From NCBI RefSeq assembly GCF_040412425.1, contig NC_089767.1, forward strand, positions 1,530,469 through 1,594,468: a stretch of DNA of 64,000 bases, written 5' to 3'. The notes under the pieces are model-generated. The model saw only the letters and a list, made by a program, of their open reading frames with translations. It was not told the origin of the DNA and did no database searches. This document shows positions 45,915 through 57,027 of the stretch, one piece after another. Both the position numbers and the translations under genes were made by a program. Every line of letters begins with the position of its first letter. Position 1 is the first letter of the stretch. This DNA is from Macrobrachium rosenbergii. Taxonomy: Eukaryota; Arthropoda; Malacostraca; Decapoda; Palaemonidae.

Positions 45915-48900
45915 AGTTTTGCAGCCTTATTTTGACCTGGATGAGTATTGTAGGCTTACTTTGAACTGAATGAGTATTGTAGGCTTACTGTGAACTGGAC
46001 GAGTATTGTAGGCTTACTGTGAACTGAATGAGTATTGTAGGCTTACTGTGAACTGGACGAGTTTTGCAGCCTTACTCTGAACTGGATGAGTATTGTAGGC
46101 TTACTGTGAACTGGACGAGTTTTGCAGCCTTACTCTGAACTGAATGAGTATTGTAGGCTTACTGTGAACTGGACGAGTTTTGCAGCCTTACTCTGAACTG
46201 AATGAGTATTGTAGGCTTACTGTGAACTGAATGAGTATTGTAGGCTTACTGTGAACTGGACGAGTTTTGCAGCCTTACTCTGAACTGGATGAGTATTGTA
46301 GGCTTACTGTGAACTGAATGAGTATTGTAGGCTTACTTTGAACTGGACGAGTTTTGCAGCCTTACTTTGAACTGGATGAGTATTGTAGGCTTACTGTGAA
46401 CTGGATGAGTATTGTAGCCTTACTTTGAACTGGATGAGTATTGTAGGCTTTACTTTGAACTGAATGAGTATTGTAGGCTTACTTTGAACTGGACGAGTTT
46501 TGCAGCCTTACTTTGAACTGAATGAGTATTGTAGGCTTACTGTGAACTGAATGAGTATTGTAGGCTTAATTTGAACTGAACGAGTTTGTAGCCTTAATTT
46601 GAACTGGATGAGTATTGTAGGCTTACTTTGAACTGAATGAGTATTGTAGGCTTACTGTGAACTGGACGAGTTTTGCAGCCTTACTCTGAACTGGATGAGT
46701 ATTGTAGGCTTACTGTGAACTGGACGAGTTTTGCAGCCTTACTCTGAACTGAATGAGTATTGTAGGCTTACTGTGAACTGGACGAGTTTTGCAGCCTTAC
46801 TCTGAACTGAATGAGTATTGTAGGCTTACTGTGAACTGGACGAGTTTTGCAGCCTTACTCTGAACTGAATGAGTATTGTAGGCTTACTGTGAACTGGACG
46901 AGTTTTGCAGCCTTACTTTGAACTGAACTGATGAGTATTGTAGGCTTACTGTGAACTGGATGAGTTTTGCAGCCTTACTCTGAACTGGATGAGTATTGTA
47001 GGCTTACTTTGAACTGGACGAGTTTTGCAGCCTTACTTTGAACTGAATGAGTATTGTAGGCTTACTGTGAACTGGATGAGTTTTGCTGAACTGGAGCTTA
47101 CTTTGAACTGAATGAGTATTGTAGGCTTACTGTGAACTGGACGAGTTTTGCAGCCTTACTCTGAACTGAATGAGTATTGTAGGCTTACTGTGAACTGGAC
47201 GAGTATTGTAGGCTTACTGTGAACTGAATGAGTATTGTAGGCTTACTGTGAACTGGACGAGTTTTGCAGCCTTACTCTGAACTGGATGAGTATTGTAGGC
47301 TTACTGAACTGGAACTGGGACGAGTTTTGTAGCCTTACTGTGAACTGGATGAGTATTGTAGGCTTACTGTGAACTGGACGAGTTTTGTGCAGCTTACTGT
47401 GAACTGGATGAGTATTGTAGGCTTACTTTGACTGTGAACTGGAACGAGAGTTTTGCAGCCTTACTTTGAACTGGATGAGTATTGTAGGCTTACTTTGAAC
47501 TGGATGAGTATTGTAGGCTTACTTTGAACTGGATGAGTATTGTAGGCTTACTTTGAACTGGATGAGTATTGTAGGCTTACTTTGAACTGGATGAGTATTG
47601 TAGGCTTACTTTGAACTGGATGAGTTATTGTAGGCTTACTCTGAAGTGGATGAGTATTGTAGGCTTACTTTGAACTGGACGAGTATTGTAGGCTTACTTT
47701 GAACTGGATGAGTATTGTAGGCCTACTTTGAACTGGATGAGTATTGTAGGCTTACTTTGAACTGGGATGAGTATTGTAGGCTTACTTTGAACTGGATGAG
47801 TATTGTAGGCTTACTTTGAACTGGATGAACTGGACGATTTGTAGGCTTACTTTGAACTGGACGAGTATTGTAGGCTTACTGTGAACTGGACAAGTATTGT
47901 AGGCTTACTTTGAACTGGATGAGTATTGTAGGCTTACTTTGAACTGGATGAGTATTGTAGGCTTACTTTGAACTGAATGAGTATTGTAGGCTTACTTTGA
48001 ACTGGACGAGTATTGTAGGCTTACTTTGAACTGGACAAGTATTGTAGGCTTACTTTGAACTGAATGAGTATTGTAGGCTTACTTTGAACTGGATGAGTAT
48101 TGTAGGCTTACTGTGAACTGGACGAGTTTGTAGGCTTACTTTGAACTGGATTGTAGGCTATTGAACTGGAGGCTTACTTTGAACTGGAGTATTGTAGGCT
48201 TACTTTGAACTGGACGAGTATTGTAGGCTTTTTGAACTGGACGAGTATTGTAGGCTTACTTTGAACTGGACGATTGAGGCATTTGAACTGGTAGTATTGT
48301 AGGCTTACTTTGAACTGGACGAGTATTGTAGGCTTACTTTGAACTGGACGAGTATTGTAGGCTTACTTTGAACTGGACGAGTATTGTAGGCTTACTTTGA
48401 ACTGAATGAGTATTGTAGGCTTAATTTGAACTGAACGAGTATTGTAGGCTTAATTTGAACTGAATGAGTATTGTAGGCTTACTTTGAACTGGACGAGTAT
48501 TGTAGGCTTACTGTGAACTGGACGAGTATTGTAGGCTTACTGTGAACTGGACGAGTATTGTAGGCTTACTGTGAACTGGATGAGTATTGTAGGCTTACTG
48601 TGAACTGGACGAGTATTGTAGGCTTACTGTGAACTGGACGAGTATTGTAGGCTTACTTTGAACTGGACGAGTATTGTAGGCCTACTTTGAATATTGTAGG
48701 CTTACTTTGAAGTGGACGAGTATTGTAGGCTTACTGTGAACTGGACGAGTATTGTAGGCTTACTTTGAACTGGACGAGTATTGTAGGCTTACTTTGAACT
48801 GGACGAGTATTGTAGGCTTACTTTGAAGTGGACGAGTATTGTAGGCTTACTGTGAACTGGACGAGTATTGTAGGCTTACTTTGAACTGGATGAGTATTGT

Positions 48901-50570
48901 AGGCTTACTTTGAAGTGGACGAGTATTGTAGGCTTACTTTGAACTGGGCAAATATTGTAGGCTTACTGTGAACTGGACGAGTATTGTAGGCTTACTGTGA
49001 ACTGGACGAGTATTGTAGGCTTACTTTGAACTGGATGAGTATTGTAGGCTTACTGTGAACTGGACGAGTATTGTAGGCTTACTTTGAACTGGACGAGTAT
49101 TGTAGGCTTACTTTGAACTGGATGAGTATTGTAGGCTTACTTTGAACTGGATGAGTATTGTAGGCTTACTTTGAACTGGACGAGTATTGTAGGCTTACTT
49201 TGAACTGGATGAGTATTGTAGGCTTACTTTGAACTGGACGAGTATTGTAGGCTTACTTTGAACTGAATGAGTATTGTAGGCTTACTTTGAATATTGTAGG
49301 CTTACTTTGAACTGGACGAGTATTGTAGGCTTACTGTGAACTGGACGAGTATTGTAGGCTTACTTTGAACTGGATGAGTATTGTAGGCTTAATTTGAACT
49401 GAACGAGTATTGAACTTTGAACTGAATGTATTGTAGGCTTACTGTGAACTGGACGAGTATTGTAGGCTTACTGTGAACTGGACAAGTATTGTAGGCTTAC
49501 TTGAACTGGAAGTATTGTAACTGGACGACTATTGTGAACTGGACGAGTATTGTAGGCTTACTGTGAACTGGACGAGTATTGTAGGCTTACTGTGAACTGG
49601 ACGAGTATTGTAGGCTTACTGTGAACTGGACGAGTATTGTAGTTAGGACGAGTATTGTACTTTTGAAGTGGATGAGTATTGTAGGCTTATCTTTGAACTG
49701 ACGAGTATTGTAGGCTTACTTTGAACTGGACGAGTATTGTAGGTTTACTTTGAACTGGACGAGTATTGTAGGCTTACTTTGAACTGGTAGGCGAACTATT
49801 GTAGGCTTACTTTGAACTGGACGAGTATTGTAGGCTTACTTTGAACTGGACGAGTATTGTAGGCTTACTTTGAAGTGGACGAGTATTGTAGGCTTACTTT
49901 GAACTGGATGAGTATTGTAGGCTTACTTTGAACTGGACGAGTATTGTAGGCTTACTTTGAACTGGACGAGTATTGTAGGCTTACTTTGAACTGGACGAAT
50001 ATTGTAGGCTTACTTTGAACTGGACGAGTATTGTAGGCTTACTGTGAACTGGACGAGTATTGTAGGCCTACTTTGAACTGGACGAGTATTGTAGGCTTAC
50101 TTTGAACTGGACGAGTATTGTAGGCTTACTTTGAACTGGACGAGTATTGTAGGCTTACTTTGAAGTGGATGAGTATTGTAGGCTTATCTTTGAACTGGAC
50201 GAGTATTGTAGTCTTATCTTTGAACTGGACGAGTATTGTAGGCTTACTGTGAACTGGACGAGTATTGTAGGCTTACTGTGAACTGGACGAGTATTGTAGG
50301 CCTACTTTGAACTGGACGAGTATTGTAGGCTTACTTTGAACTGGACGAGTATTGTAGGCTTACTGTGAAGTGGACGAGTATTGTAGGCTTACTTTGAACT
50401 GGACGAGTATTTTAGGCTTACTTTGAAGTGGACGAATATTGTAGGCTTACTTTGAACTGGACGAATATTGTAGGCTTACTTTGAAGTGGATGAGTATTGT
50501 AGGCTTACTTTGAACTGGATAAGTATTGTAGGCTTTCTTTGAACTGGACGAGTATTTTAGGCTTACTTTG
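45915..50570. repeat. 29-bp satellite
   Basis: About 160 units of GAACTGGACGAGTATTGTAG + GCTTACTTT. GAACT at 47,526 and 47,555 fixes the 29-bp period. From 45,915 to about 47,460 two variants tend to alternate (GAGTTTTGCAGCCTTACTCT and GAGTATTGTAGGCTTACTGT), giving 58-bp dimers. From 47,460 on the GTATTGTAGG form dominates. Truncated and scrambled units occur at about 47,820, 48,150-48,290, 49,400-49,520 and 49,640. 29 is not a multiple of three, so no long frames arise. Confidence 0.97.
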
Positions 50571-50935
50571 ACCTGTTCTGCTCGTGGGCCTAGAAGCTCG
50601 TTCCAATTTGAATTGGTTTTAGTTTGAAAAATTTCCAGCATGAAGTTGTTCTAGCTGAAATTTGTTTCAGTTAATATGTGTTCTAATTTGGATTGTTTTC
50701 AGTTAAAATGTGTTCTGTTTTAAAATTCAGTTGGAATCTGTTTTAGTTAAAGTGTGTTCTGATTTGAATTTGTTTCAGTTGGAATCTGTTTCAGTTAATG
50801 TGTTCTAACTTGAATTTGCTTCAGTTGAAATTTGTTTCAGTTAAAATGTGTTCCAGTTTGAATTTGCTTCACTTTGAATTTGTTCAGTTTGCATTTGCTC
50901 CTGTTTCGGTTGTTCTCGCCAGACACATGGCCCTT
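50571..50935. repeat. Degenerate GTTTCAGTT-type tandem repeat
   Basis: TTGTTTCAGTT, TGTGTTCTRATTTGAAT and related phrases recur irregularly (spacing about 30-50 bp) directly after the 29-bp satellite. TTTGAATTGG resembles the satellite's TTTGAACTGG, so this may be a decayed edge of it. Confidence 0.7.
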
Positions 50936-50947
50936 CAACGTTGTTTT

Positions 50948-51358
50948 CTAGTTTTCTGTAAAAGAAAACTATTGTGCCGGCTTTGTCTGTCCGTCCGCAC
51001 TTTTTTCTGCCTGCACTTTTTCTGTCCTCCCTCAGATCTTACGAACTGCTGAGGCTAGAGACCTGCAAATTGGTATATTGATCATCCACCCTCCAATCAT
51101 CAAACATACCAACTTGCATCCCTCTAGCCTCAACAATTTTTTTATTTATTTTATTTTAGGTTAAAGTTAGTCATAATCGTACTTCTGGCAACGATAAAGG
51201 ACACCACCGGGCTGTGATTAAAGTTTCATGGGCCGCGGCTCATACAGTATTATAATGAGACCACCGAAAGATAAATCTGTTTTCGGTGACCTTGATTATA
51301 TGCAGTAGCAGGTGTACAGAAAACTCGATTGCGCCGAAGAAACATTGGCGGATTTTTA
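50948..51358 (+). mobile_element. Multi-hairpin MITE-like element, copy 9
   Basis: It begins TAGTTTTCTGTAAAAGAAAA, an 8-bp-stem hairpin, has the central hairpin, the ACCGAAAGATAAATCTG block and the terminal TGCGCCGAAGAAACATTGGC + GGATTTTTAC. Confidence 0.92.
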
Positions 51359-51510
51359 CGTGTATTCCTTGCGGCTAATAAGGGGGGACTTCTTTAGTTT
51401 AATTTTGTGTGTGTGTGATAAATTATCACAGTAAATAAGAAACCATTGTGGTTTTCTCGTTGAGAGCAGACCCATATAAAATACCAAAACAAGTTACTGG
51501 ACTCATCCCT

Positions 51511-51824
51511 ATGGGGGTAATGCAGTCAGTATACCTTATTTGGTGCACTGTAGGCATTACCTTACATTCTTTGCAGCGTCCCTTCGGCACCTAGCTACAA
51601 CCCCTTTCATTTCTCTTACTGTACCTCCGTTGATATTTTCTTTCTTTCATCTTACTTTCCTCTCCTAACAACTGGTTCACAGTGCAACTGCGAGGTTTTC
51701 CTCCTGTTGCACCTTTCAAAACTTTCTACTCTCAGTTTCCCTTTCAGCTTTCAATGACCTCATAGGTCCCAGCGCTTGGCCTTTGGCCTAAATTTTATAT
51801 TCCATTCCATTCCAAGTTACTGGC
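51511..51824 (+). mobile_element. SINE-like A form, copy 3
   Basis: GGGGGTAATGCAGTCAGTAT, TTGGTGCACTGTAGGCATTA, CAACCCCTTTCATTTCTCTT and CTTGGCCTTTGGCCTAAATT, ending CCATTCCATTCC. Confidence 0.9.
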
Positions 51825-51941
51825 TTAAAAAATTAATTACCAGTTCCTACTTTCATCATGCATAAATATTTCCGAATTGTTACCCGTCTACTTTTGAACT
51901 TCAAGCTTACCCTTGAGGTTTTGACACTTAGCCACAGTTTA

Positions 51942-51979
51942 TTCAACGCGTGCAGCCACAGTTTATTGCACGCGTTGAA
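51942..51979. repeat. Perfect 12-bp-stem hairpin
   Basis: TTCAACGCGTGC and GCACGCGTTGAA are exact reverse complements around a 14-bp loop. GCCACAGTTTATT is also directly repeated (51,931 and 51,954). Confidence 0.85.
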
Positions 51980-52064
51980 TTCATTTGAACTTTGACTGCA
52001 AGTGTTAGAAATGAGTGGATTTTAAACTACCTTTTAAACTTGATAAAATTTAAGACTTAAAGGA

Positions 52065-52345
52065 TTACAGTTAGGCAACTTAAACTTGGAGTTTGAATAT
52101 TGAAATTGAATAGATAAAGTTTAAGATTTAAAGGATTACAGTTACTGTGGATTTCAGCTGCCGTGTCCAGCTGTTTCTCGCCAATAAAATATCACAAAAG
52201 CGTCGGACAAGGTTGGTATTTTGGCAGAAGACGTTTGAAGCCCTGAGCTAATTGGCAAAAATGTGCACTAATGCTTAATATTGATAATTAAGGTAGTTAT
52301 AAGAGTAATTTGAGGGTAGGCCAAAGCATATTGAGCAGGCACACT
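52065..52345 (+). repeat. Long inverted repeat, left arm
   Basis: Phrases such as CAAGGTTGGTATTTTGGCAG, GCACTAATGCTTAATATTGA and GGTAGTTATAAGAGTAATTT have reverse-complement partners at 53,545-53,770. Arm identity is about 90 percent by eye over about 200 bp. Confidence 0.88.
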
Positions 52346-52513
52346 AACAGAGGCTAGAAAAACGTCGTCATACAAGCACCTTCCACTCATTCGTGGTACG
52401 ACGTAATATAGGAGAAGGGCCGCCCCCAAAAAAGCTTCTGTGAATAAAGGGGCGTGTGTACAGTCTTTACGTCCGTCTCTGTGACTATTGATTTATAGAT
52501 AGATTGATTTATT

Positions 52514-52642
52514 CATTTGGCGCTGGTGGGAACTAAATTGTCGCATCATCTTCCACTTATACTAACAAAAGAACATGAAAATGACATAGCCTACCAGTTG
52601 GTATTACAAGATCTGGAAAATATTTGCGACTTCGTTGTAAAA

Positions 52643-52695
<53 letters not shown>
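52514..52695 (+). repeat. Dispersed repeat ending in (CT)n, copy 1
   Basis: GGCGCTGGTGGGAACTAAAT, TTGTCGCATCATCTTCCACT and AAGATCTGGAAAATATTTG lead into a CT run (52,646-52,695). The reverse complement of the whole, including the GA/CT junction, occurs at 59,425-59,580. The frame across it is short and unrecognised. Confidence 0.8.
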
Positions 52696-52696
<1 letters not shown>

Positions 52697-52751
52697 AGAG
52701 ATTAAGGATCTAAAGGTTGGAACCACGGCAAGATAGTTGGACGGCAAGATA

Positions 52752-53036
52752 GTTCCTCATTGGATGGGTCGATATCGTTCTCGGCTAGCACTCTGCTGGG
52801 CCCGCGTTCGAGTCTGTGGCCGGCTAATGAAGAATTAGAAGAATTTATTTCTGGTGATAGAAAATCATTTCTCGGTATAATATGGTTCGGATTCCACAAT
52901 AAGCTGTAGGTCCCGTTGCTAGGTAACCAATTGGTTCTTAGCCACGTAAAATAAGTCTAATCCTTCGGGCCAGCCCTCTCTAGGAGAGCTGTTAATCAGC
53001 TCAGTGGTCTGGTTAAACTAAGGCACAGTTAACTTT
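52752..53036 (+). mobile_element. tRNA-derived SINE, copy 4
   Basis: It is flanked by TTGGACGGCAAGATAG on the left and TTGGACAGCAAGATTG on the right, an imperfect 16-bp target duplication. The head has CCCGCGTTCGAGTCTG; the body matches the other copies. It lies inside a reversed SINE-like B copy. Confidence 0.9.
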
Positions 53037-53545
53037 GGACAGCAAGATTGAATAAAGGAGTGGGAATGAAGGTCAAATAAAATGCTAAAAAGTGGGTGCA
53101 GCTAGTTGCCGAAGGAACGCTGCAAAGAACCTTTAGTAATGCCTACAGTGCAACCCCCAACGTAAACTACCCCCAAAAATACCCATCTCGAACAAAGTCA
53201 ATTTCCGAAAGATTCCGGACGCACATCATATTCAACGATGTCCCATCCCATCTCATTCCATCCCACATGGAAAGGAATGGAATACAGAGCTTAGGTCAGA
53301 GGCCAAGCTCTGGGACTTATGAGGTCATTCAGCGCTGGAAAGGAAATTGAGAGTAGGTAGGTTTGAAAGGTTTAAGAGGAGGGAAACGTTTTGCAGTTGC
53401 GCTATGAAATAATTGTTAGGAGAGGGTGGATAGCACGATGGAAGAAAGGTAATAAGATTGGAGGCACAGTAAATGGAATGAAAGGGGTTGCATCTAGGGG
53501 CCAAAGAAGGGACGCTGCAAAGAACCTTTAGTAATGCTGCAGTGC
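53037..53545 (-). mobile_element. SINE-like B-linker-A composite, reversed
   Basis: Minus-strand counterpart of 34,374-35,192. B part: GCTAAAAAGTGGGTGCAGCT to CTACAGTGCAACCCCC. Linker: CCCCAAAAATACCCATCTCG and CCCATCTCATTCCATCCCAC. A part: AGGTCATTCAGCGCTGGAAA to GCTGCAAAGAACCTTTAGTA. Two independent occurrences of the same composite suggest it moves or was copied as a unit. Confidence 0.83.
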
Positions 53546-53770
53546 TTAATATGCTTTAGTCTACCCTCAATTTACTCTTATAACTACCTTAGTTATCAAT
53601 ATTAAGCATTAGTGCGCATTTTTGCCAGTTAACTCGGGGGTTTCAGACGTCTTCTGCCAAAATACCAACCTTGTCAGACGCCTTTGTGATATTTTGCTGG
53701 CGAGAAACAGTTGGACGCAGCAGCTGAAATGCATAGTAGGCAAGTTTAACTTAAGAGTTTGAATATTTAA
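53545..53770 (-). repeat. Long inverted repeat, right arm
   Basis: Reverse-complement partner of 52,065-52,345; the arms enclose about 1.2 kb that includes SINE and SINE-like insertions. Confidence 0.88.
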
Positions 53771-53856
53771 ACTGAGCACTTTGAATTGTAGGTTGAAATT
53801 AGGCCTAAGCCTCTTGAGTATTGGAAAATTAAGTCGTGTGGGCGAAGTTAAGTCTA

Positions 53857-53859
<3 letters not shown>

Positions 53860-53925
<66 letters not shown>
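53860..53925. repeat. (ATT)n microsatellite
   Basis: Pure ATT run. Confidence 0.97.
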
Positions 53926-53927
<2 letters not shown>

Positions 53928-54016
53928 GCGTTAATGAGAACGGTGTGATATCTGGGTGTCTTAACAATCCGTTAGGCTAAAGAATAGGGGGGCAAAGCAT
54001 ACGACCATCGTCTCCT

Positions 54017-54325
54017 TGGGGGTTTTGTGCCGTCAGTGCACCTCACGTGGTGCACTGTAGGCCTTACACACGGGTGTTCGCAGCGTCCTTCGGCCACTAG
54101 CTACAACCTCTTTCATTTCCTTTACTGTACCTTCGTTCATATTCTCTTTCTTCGATCCCACTTCCCATCCTCTCCTAACAAGTGATTCATAGTGCAACTG
54201 CTTTGAGGTTTTCTTCCTGTTACACCTTTCAAACCTTCTTCCTGTCAATTTCAGTTTTCAGTGCTGAATGATCTCATAGGTCCCAGTGCTTGGCCTTTGG
54301 CCCCAATTCTGTATTTCGATTCCAT
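54017..54325 (+). mobile_element. SINE-like A form, copy 4
   Basis: TGCCGTCAGTGCACCTCACG, GTGGTGCACTGTAGGCCTTA and GCTGAATGATCTCATAGGTC to CCCCAATTCTGTATTTC. Confidence 0.9.
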
Positions 54326-54519
54326 ACGACCATTGTATGCTGAAAGGCATTGTGGGTAATATTTCTTGGTGCCATATTAGGTGAAGAAGGCGTGAGTGGA
54401 TTTCTCCTCCTGTTGGTCCTTTCAAAGGGTTTTTTCCTCCCGTTGATCGCAATTCTCATCCGGTACAAACAAAATCGAAAGATAAAGATAGCTGATTTGT
54501 TTGCTTGCATCATTCTTTA

Positions 54520-54908
54520 TTAGTTTTCTGAAAATAAATCTATTGTGCCTGCAATTTATTTTGTCCGCCATCAGATCTTTAAGACTATTGAGGCTAGAGG
54601 GCTGCAAATTGATATGTCGATCATCCACCCTCCTATCATCAAACATACTAAATTGCGGCCCTCCAGCCTTCTCAGTAGTTTTTATTTTATTTAAGATTAA
54701 ATTTAGCCATAATCGTGCTTCTGGCAGCTATATAATTTAGGATATGCCACCACTGGGCCGTGGTTAAAGTTTCATGGGCCGCGGGTCATACAGCATTATA
54801 GCCAGACCACCGAAAGATAAATGTATCGGTTGTCTTGATTATACGCTGTAGCGGCTGTACAGAAGACTCGATCGCGCCGAAGAAATTTTGGCTCATTTTT
54901 TTACTTTT
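54520..54908 (+). mobile_element. Multi-hairpin MITE-like element, copy 10
   Basis: TTAGTTTTCTGAAAATAAAT to CGCGCCGAAGAAATTTTGGC + TCATTTTTTTAC. The GTCTGTCCGTCCGCAC block near the 5' end is deleted. Confidence 0.9.
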
Positions 54909-55300
54909 TATTTTGTGCGCGTTTCTTGAATATCTTAAATTCTTTGTTATACCCTTTGGAATCTGTCAGTGAACCAATTGAAGGTTTTACAAATGTACTT
55001 TTTCTTATATTCGACTGGAACCTTTAATTATCCCATGAATACCTTCAAACACGTCAATGAAAGTTTTCAAGTTCGCTCTGTAAATGTCGGAAGTCACGCG
55101 TGAAGATTTGAGAGACATTCTGTTCTGTGAAGACTTCACATGACAGCTCTTGTTCAGGCCGAGTTATGCTGCATCCAGTTAAAGGTTTTACTGTTGGACC
55201 ATTTCAGATACTCGTTCGAACCCATTATTTATGCCATGAATACCTTCGAACATAGCTATGAAAACTTTCACGTTCACAATCCACAAAAAAAAAATCCTTA
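54909..55300. repeat. ~205-bp-spaced direct repeat in unassigned sequence
   Basis: AATTGAAGGTTTTACAAATG and ATGAATACCTTCAAACACGT (about 54,977 and 55,035) recur as AGTTAAAGGTTTTACTGTTG and ATGAATACCTTCGAACATAG (about 55,179 and 55,237). No gene recognised. Confidence 0.6.
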
Positions 55301-55302
55301 TA

Positions 55303-55588
55303 AGGGGGTTATACCGTCAGTGCACCTCATGCGGTGCACTGTAGGCTTTACTTGAGGTTCTTTGCAGCGTCCCTTCTGCCCCTAGCTGCAATCCCTTTGA
55401 TTTCTTTGACTCTACCCCCTTTTATATTCTCCTTCTTCCTAACAATTGATTCGTTGTGCAACTGTGAGGTTTTCCTCCTGTTACATTTTTGAAAAATTTT
55501 TACTTTCAATTTCCGTTTCAGCGCTGAATGGCCTCATAGGTCGTAGCGCTTGGCCTCTGACCTAAATTCCATATTCCATTCCATTCCA
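55303..55588 (+). mobile_element. SINE-like A form, copy 5
   Basis: GGGGGTTATACCGTCAGTGC, GCGGTGCACTGTAGGCTTTA and CGCTGAATGGCCTCATAGGT, ending CCATTCCATTCC. Confidence 0.9.
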
Positions 55589-55655
55589 CAAAAATTTCGT
55601 TCACTGGTTTTTGGTATTCAGCGATGAACTCGTGATCAAGAGTCAAACTTCCCCC

Positions 55656-55927
55656 CAAAATGGAAAACTGCAGTATCTGCAAAATTTTCGAAATTGGGAT
55701 ATGCCATCTATTGGGCTCGTGAAACACAAATACACAAGTTACTGCAGTTTCAGAATGATTCTTCGATGCTTTCCACGAGTATTTAGGGGTGGGGGAGGGG
55801 TGGGGTTCCTATTTGCAGTATCCCCATTTGCAGTATCTGCAAAATCAGTAGTAAGGCAAGGGAGTATCTACCATTTTTCTCAGTTTTGTATTTTTGAGAT
55901 AGTGCTGCTTTCCAGTTTAGGCCAGCA
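55656..55927. mobile_element. CTGCCC-type MITE, copy 3
   Basis: AAATGGAAAACTGCAGTATC at the left and CTGCTTTCCAGTTTAGGCCA at the right. The interior is reversed relative to copies 1 and 2 (TTTGCAGTATCTGCAAAATC, CACAAATACACAAGTTACTG). The outermost bases of the left end have been replaced by CCCCCC. Confidence 0.83.
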
Positions 55928-55929
55928 TT

Positions 55930-56545
55930 GACTTGTGATGCGAGAATTTGAACCTCCCTCTTGATACCTATTCGTCGTATGGGGTCAAGATACATTTCGT
56001 CTTGGCTCCCCTTCGCTCGGAAATGTAGATTGGCTTAAACCGTCCCAGGAGTCCCACAAAAATGAATGAAAACAGACGTTGGCCGGAGAAGAAGAGGTTA
56101 ATGCGGAAAAATTATGCGTTGGGGAATTGCAATTATCCGCGGAAAGAAATGACTTTAGGGACGGGAAATCAAATGAGAGAGAGAAAGAGAGAGAATTTTT
56201 GGGATACTCATAAAACGCGAAGATATATCGGTACGCATGACCGAGGCAGACGAAGGTCAATTTCCAGGGAATTTGGCTGCAAATTACCCTATCAATACTT
56301 GATTGGTCCCCCAAGTGCCGGCGGTAACCATATCATTTTCGGAACACCAAAATCATCAAAGATCTTTTGGGCGAGTCATTTTAACCGGAAACCAGATTAC
56401 CTACGGGAGGGTTTTAGGGGGCGCTGGGCGGGCGGCAGTAAATGTGCGGGCGTGAAATACCGATAAACATTTTCTCTCTATTCTGACAGCGTTTGGTCAT
56501 TGTCATACTATAGTGTTCTGCCAGTTGTAAATAACCTTGTCTCCC
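55930..56545. other. Unassigned sequence with a 134-codon frame
   Basis: An ATG frame at 56,062-56,466 plus would give a basic 134-residue peptide (MNENRRWPEKKRLMRK...). It has no recognised domain, no signal peptide and no supporting neighbour. In this repeat-rich setting I treat it as probably spurious. Confidence 0.25.
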
Positions 56546-56548
56546 GTA

Positions 56549-56862
56549 GGAGGGCAATGCCGTCAGTGCACACCTCATGCGGTGCACTGTAGGCATTGCG
56601 TAAGGTTCTTTGCAGCGTCCCTTCGGCCCCTAGCTGCAACCCCTTTTATTCCTTTTACTGTATCCTCCGTCCATAATCTCTTTCTTCCATCTTACTTTCA
56701 TCAACCCTCTCCTAACAATTAATCCACAGTGCAACTGTGAAGTTTTCCTCCTGTTACACCTTTCAAACTTTTATATTGTCAGTTTACTTTTCAACCCTGA
56801 ATGACCTCATAGGTTCCAGCGCTTGGCCTTTGGCCTAAATTCTATATTCTATTCTATTCTAA
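56549..56862 (+). mobile_element. SINE-like A form, copy 6
   Basis: GGGCAATGCCGTCAGTGCAC, GCGGTGCACTGTAGGCATTG and CTGAATGACCTCATAGGTTC, ending CTATATTCTATTCTATTCT. Confidence 0.9.
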
Positions 56863-56948
56863 ATAATGGAGATGTCGGTTACAAAATTCTAAGGTAATTT
56901 GCCACACAAGAAAGGGCGAACGTTGGAATAGAACTGTTGCATTAAACA

Positions 56949-56950
56949 TT

Positions 56951-57027
<77 letters not shown>

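Noticed and set aside
56062..56466. 134-codon frame as a host gene
   Set aside because: No recognised domain, no splice or promoter context, and bordered by MITE and SINE-like copies. A transcript match would be needed.
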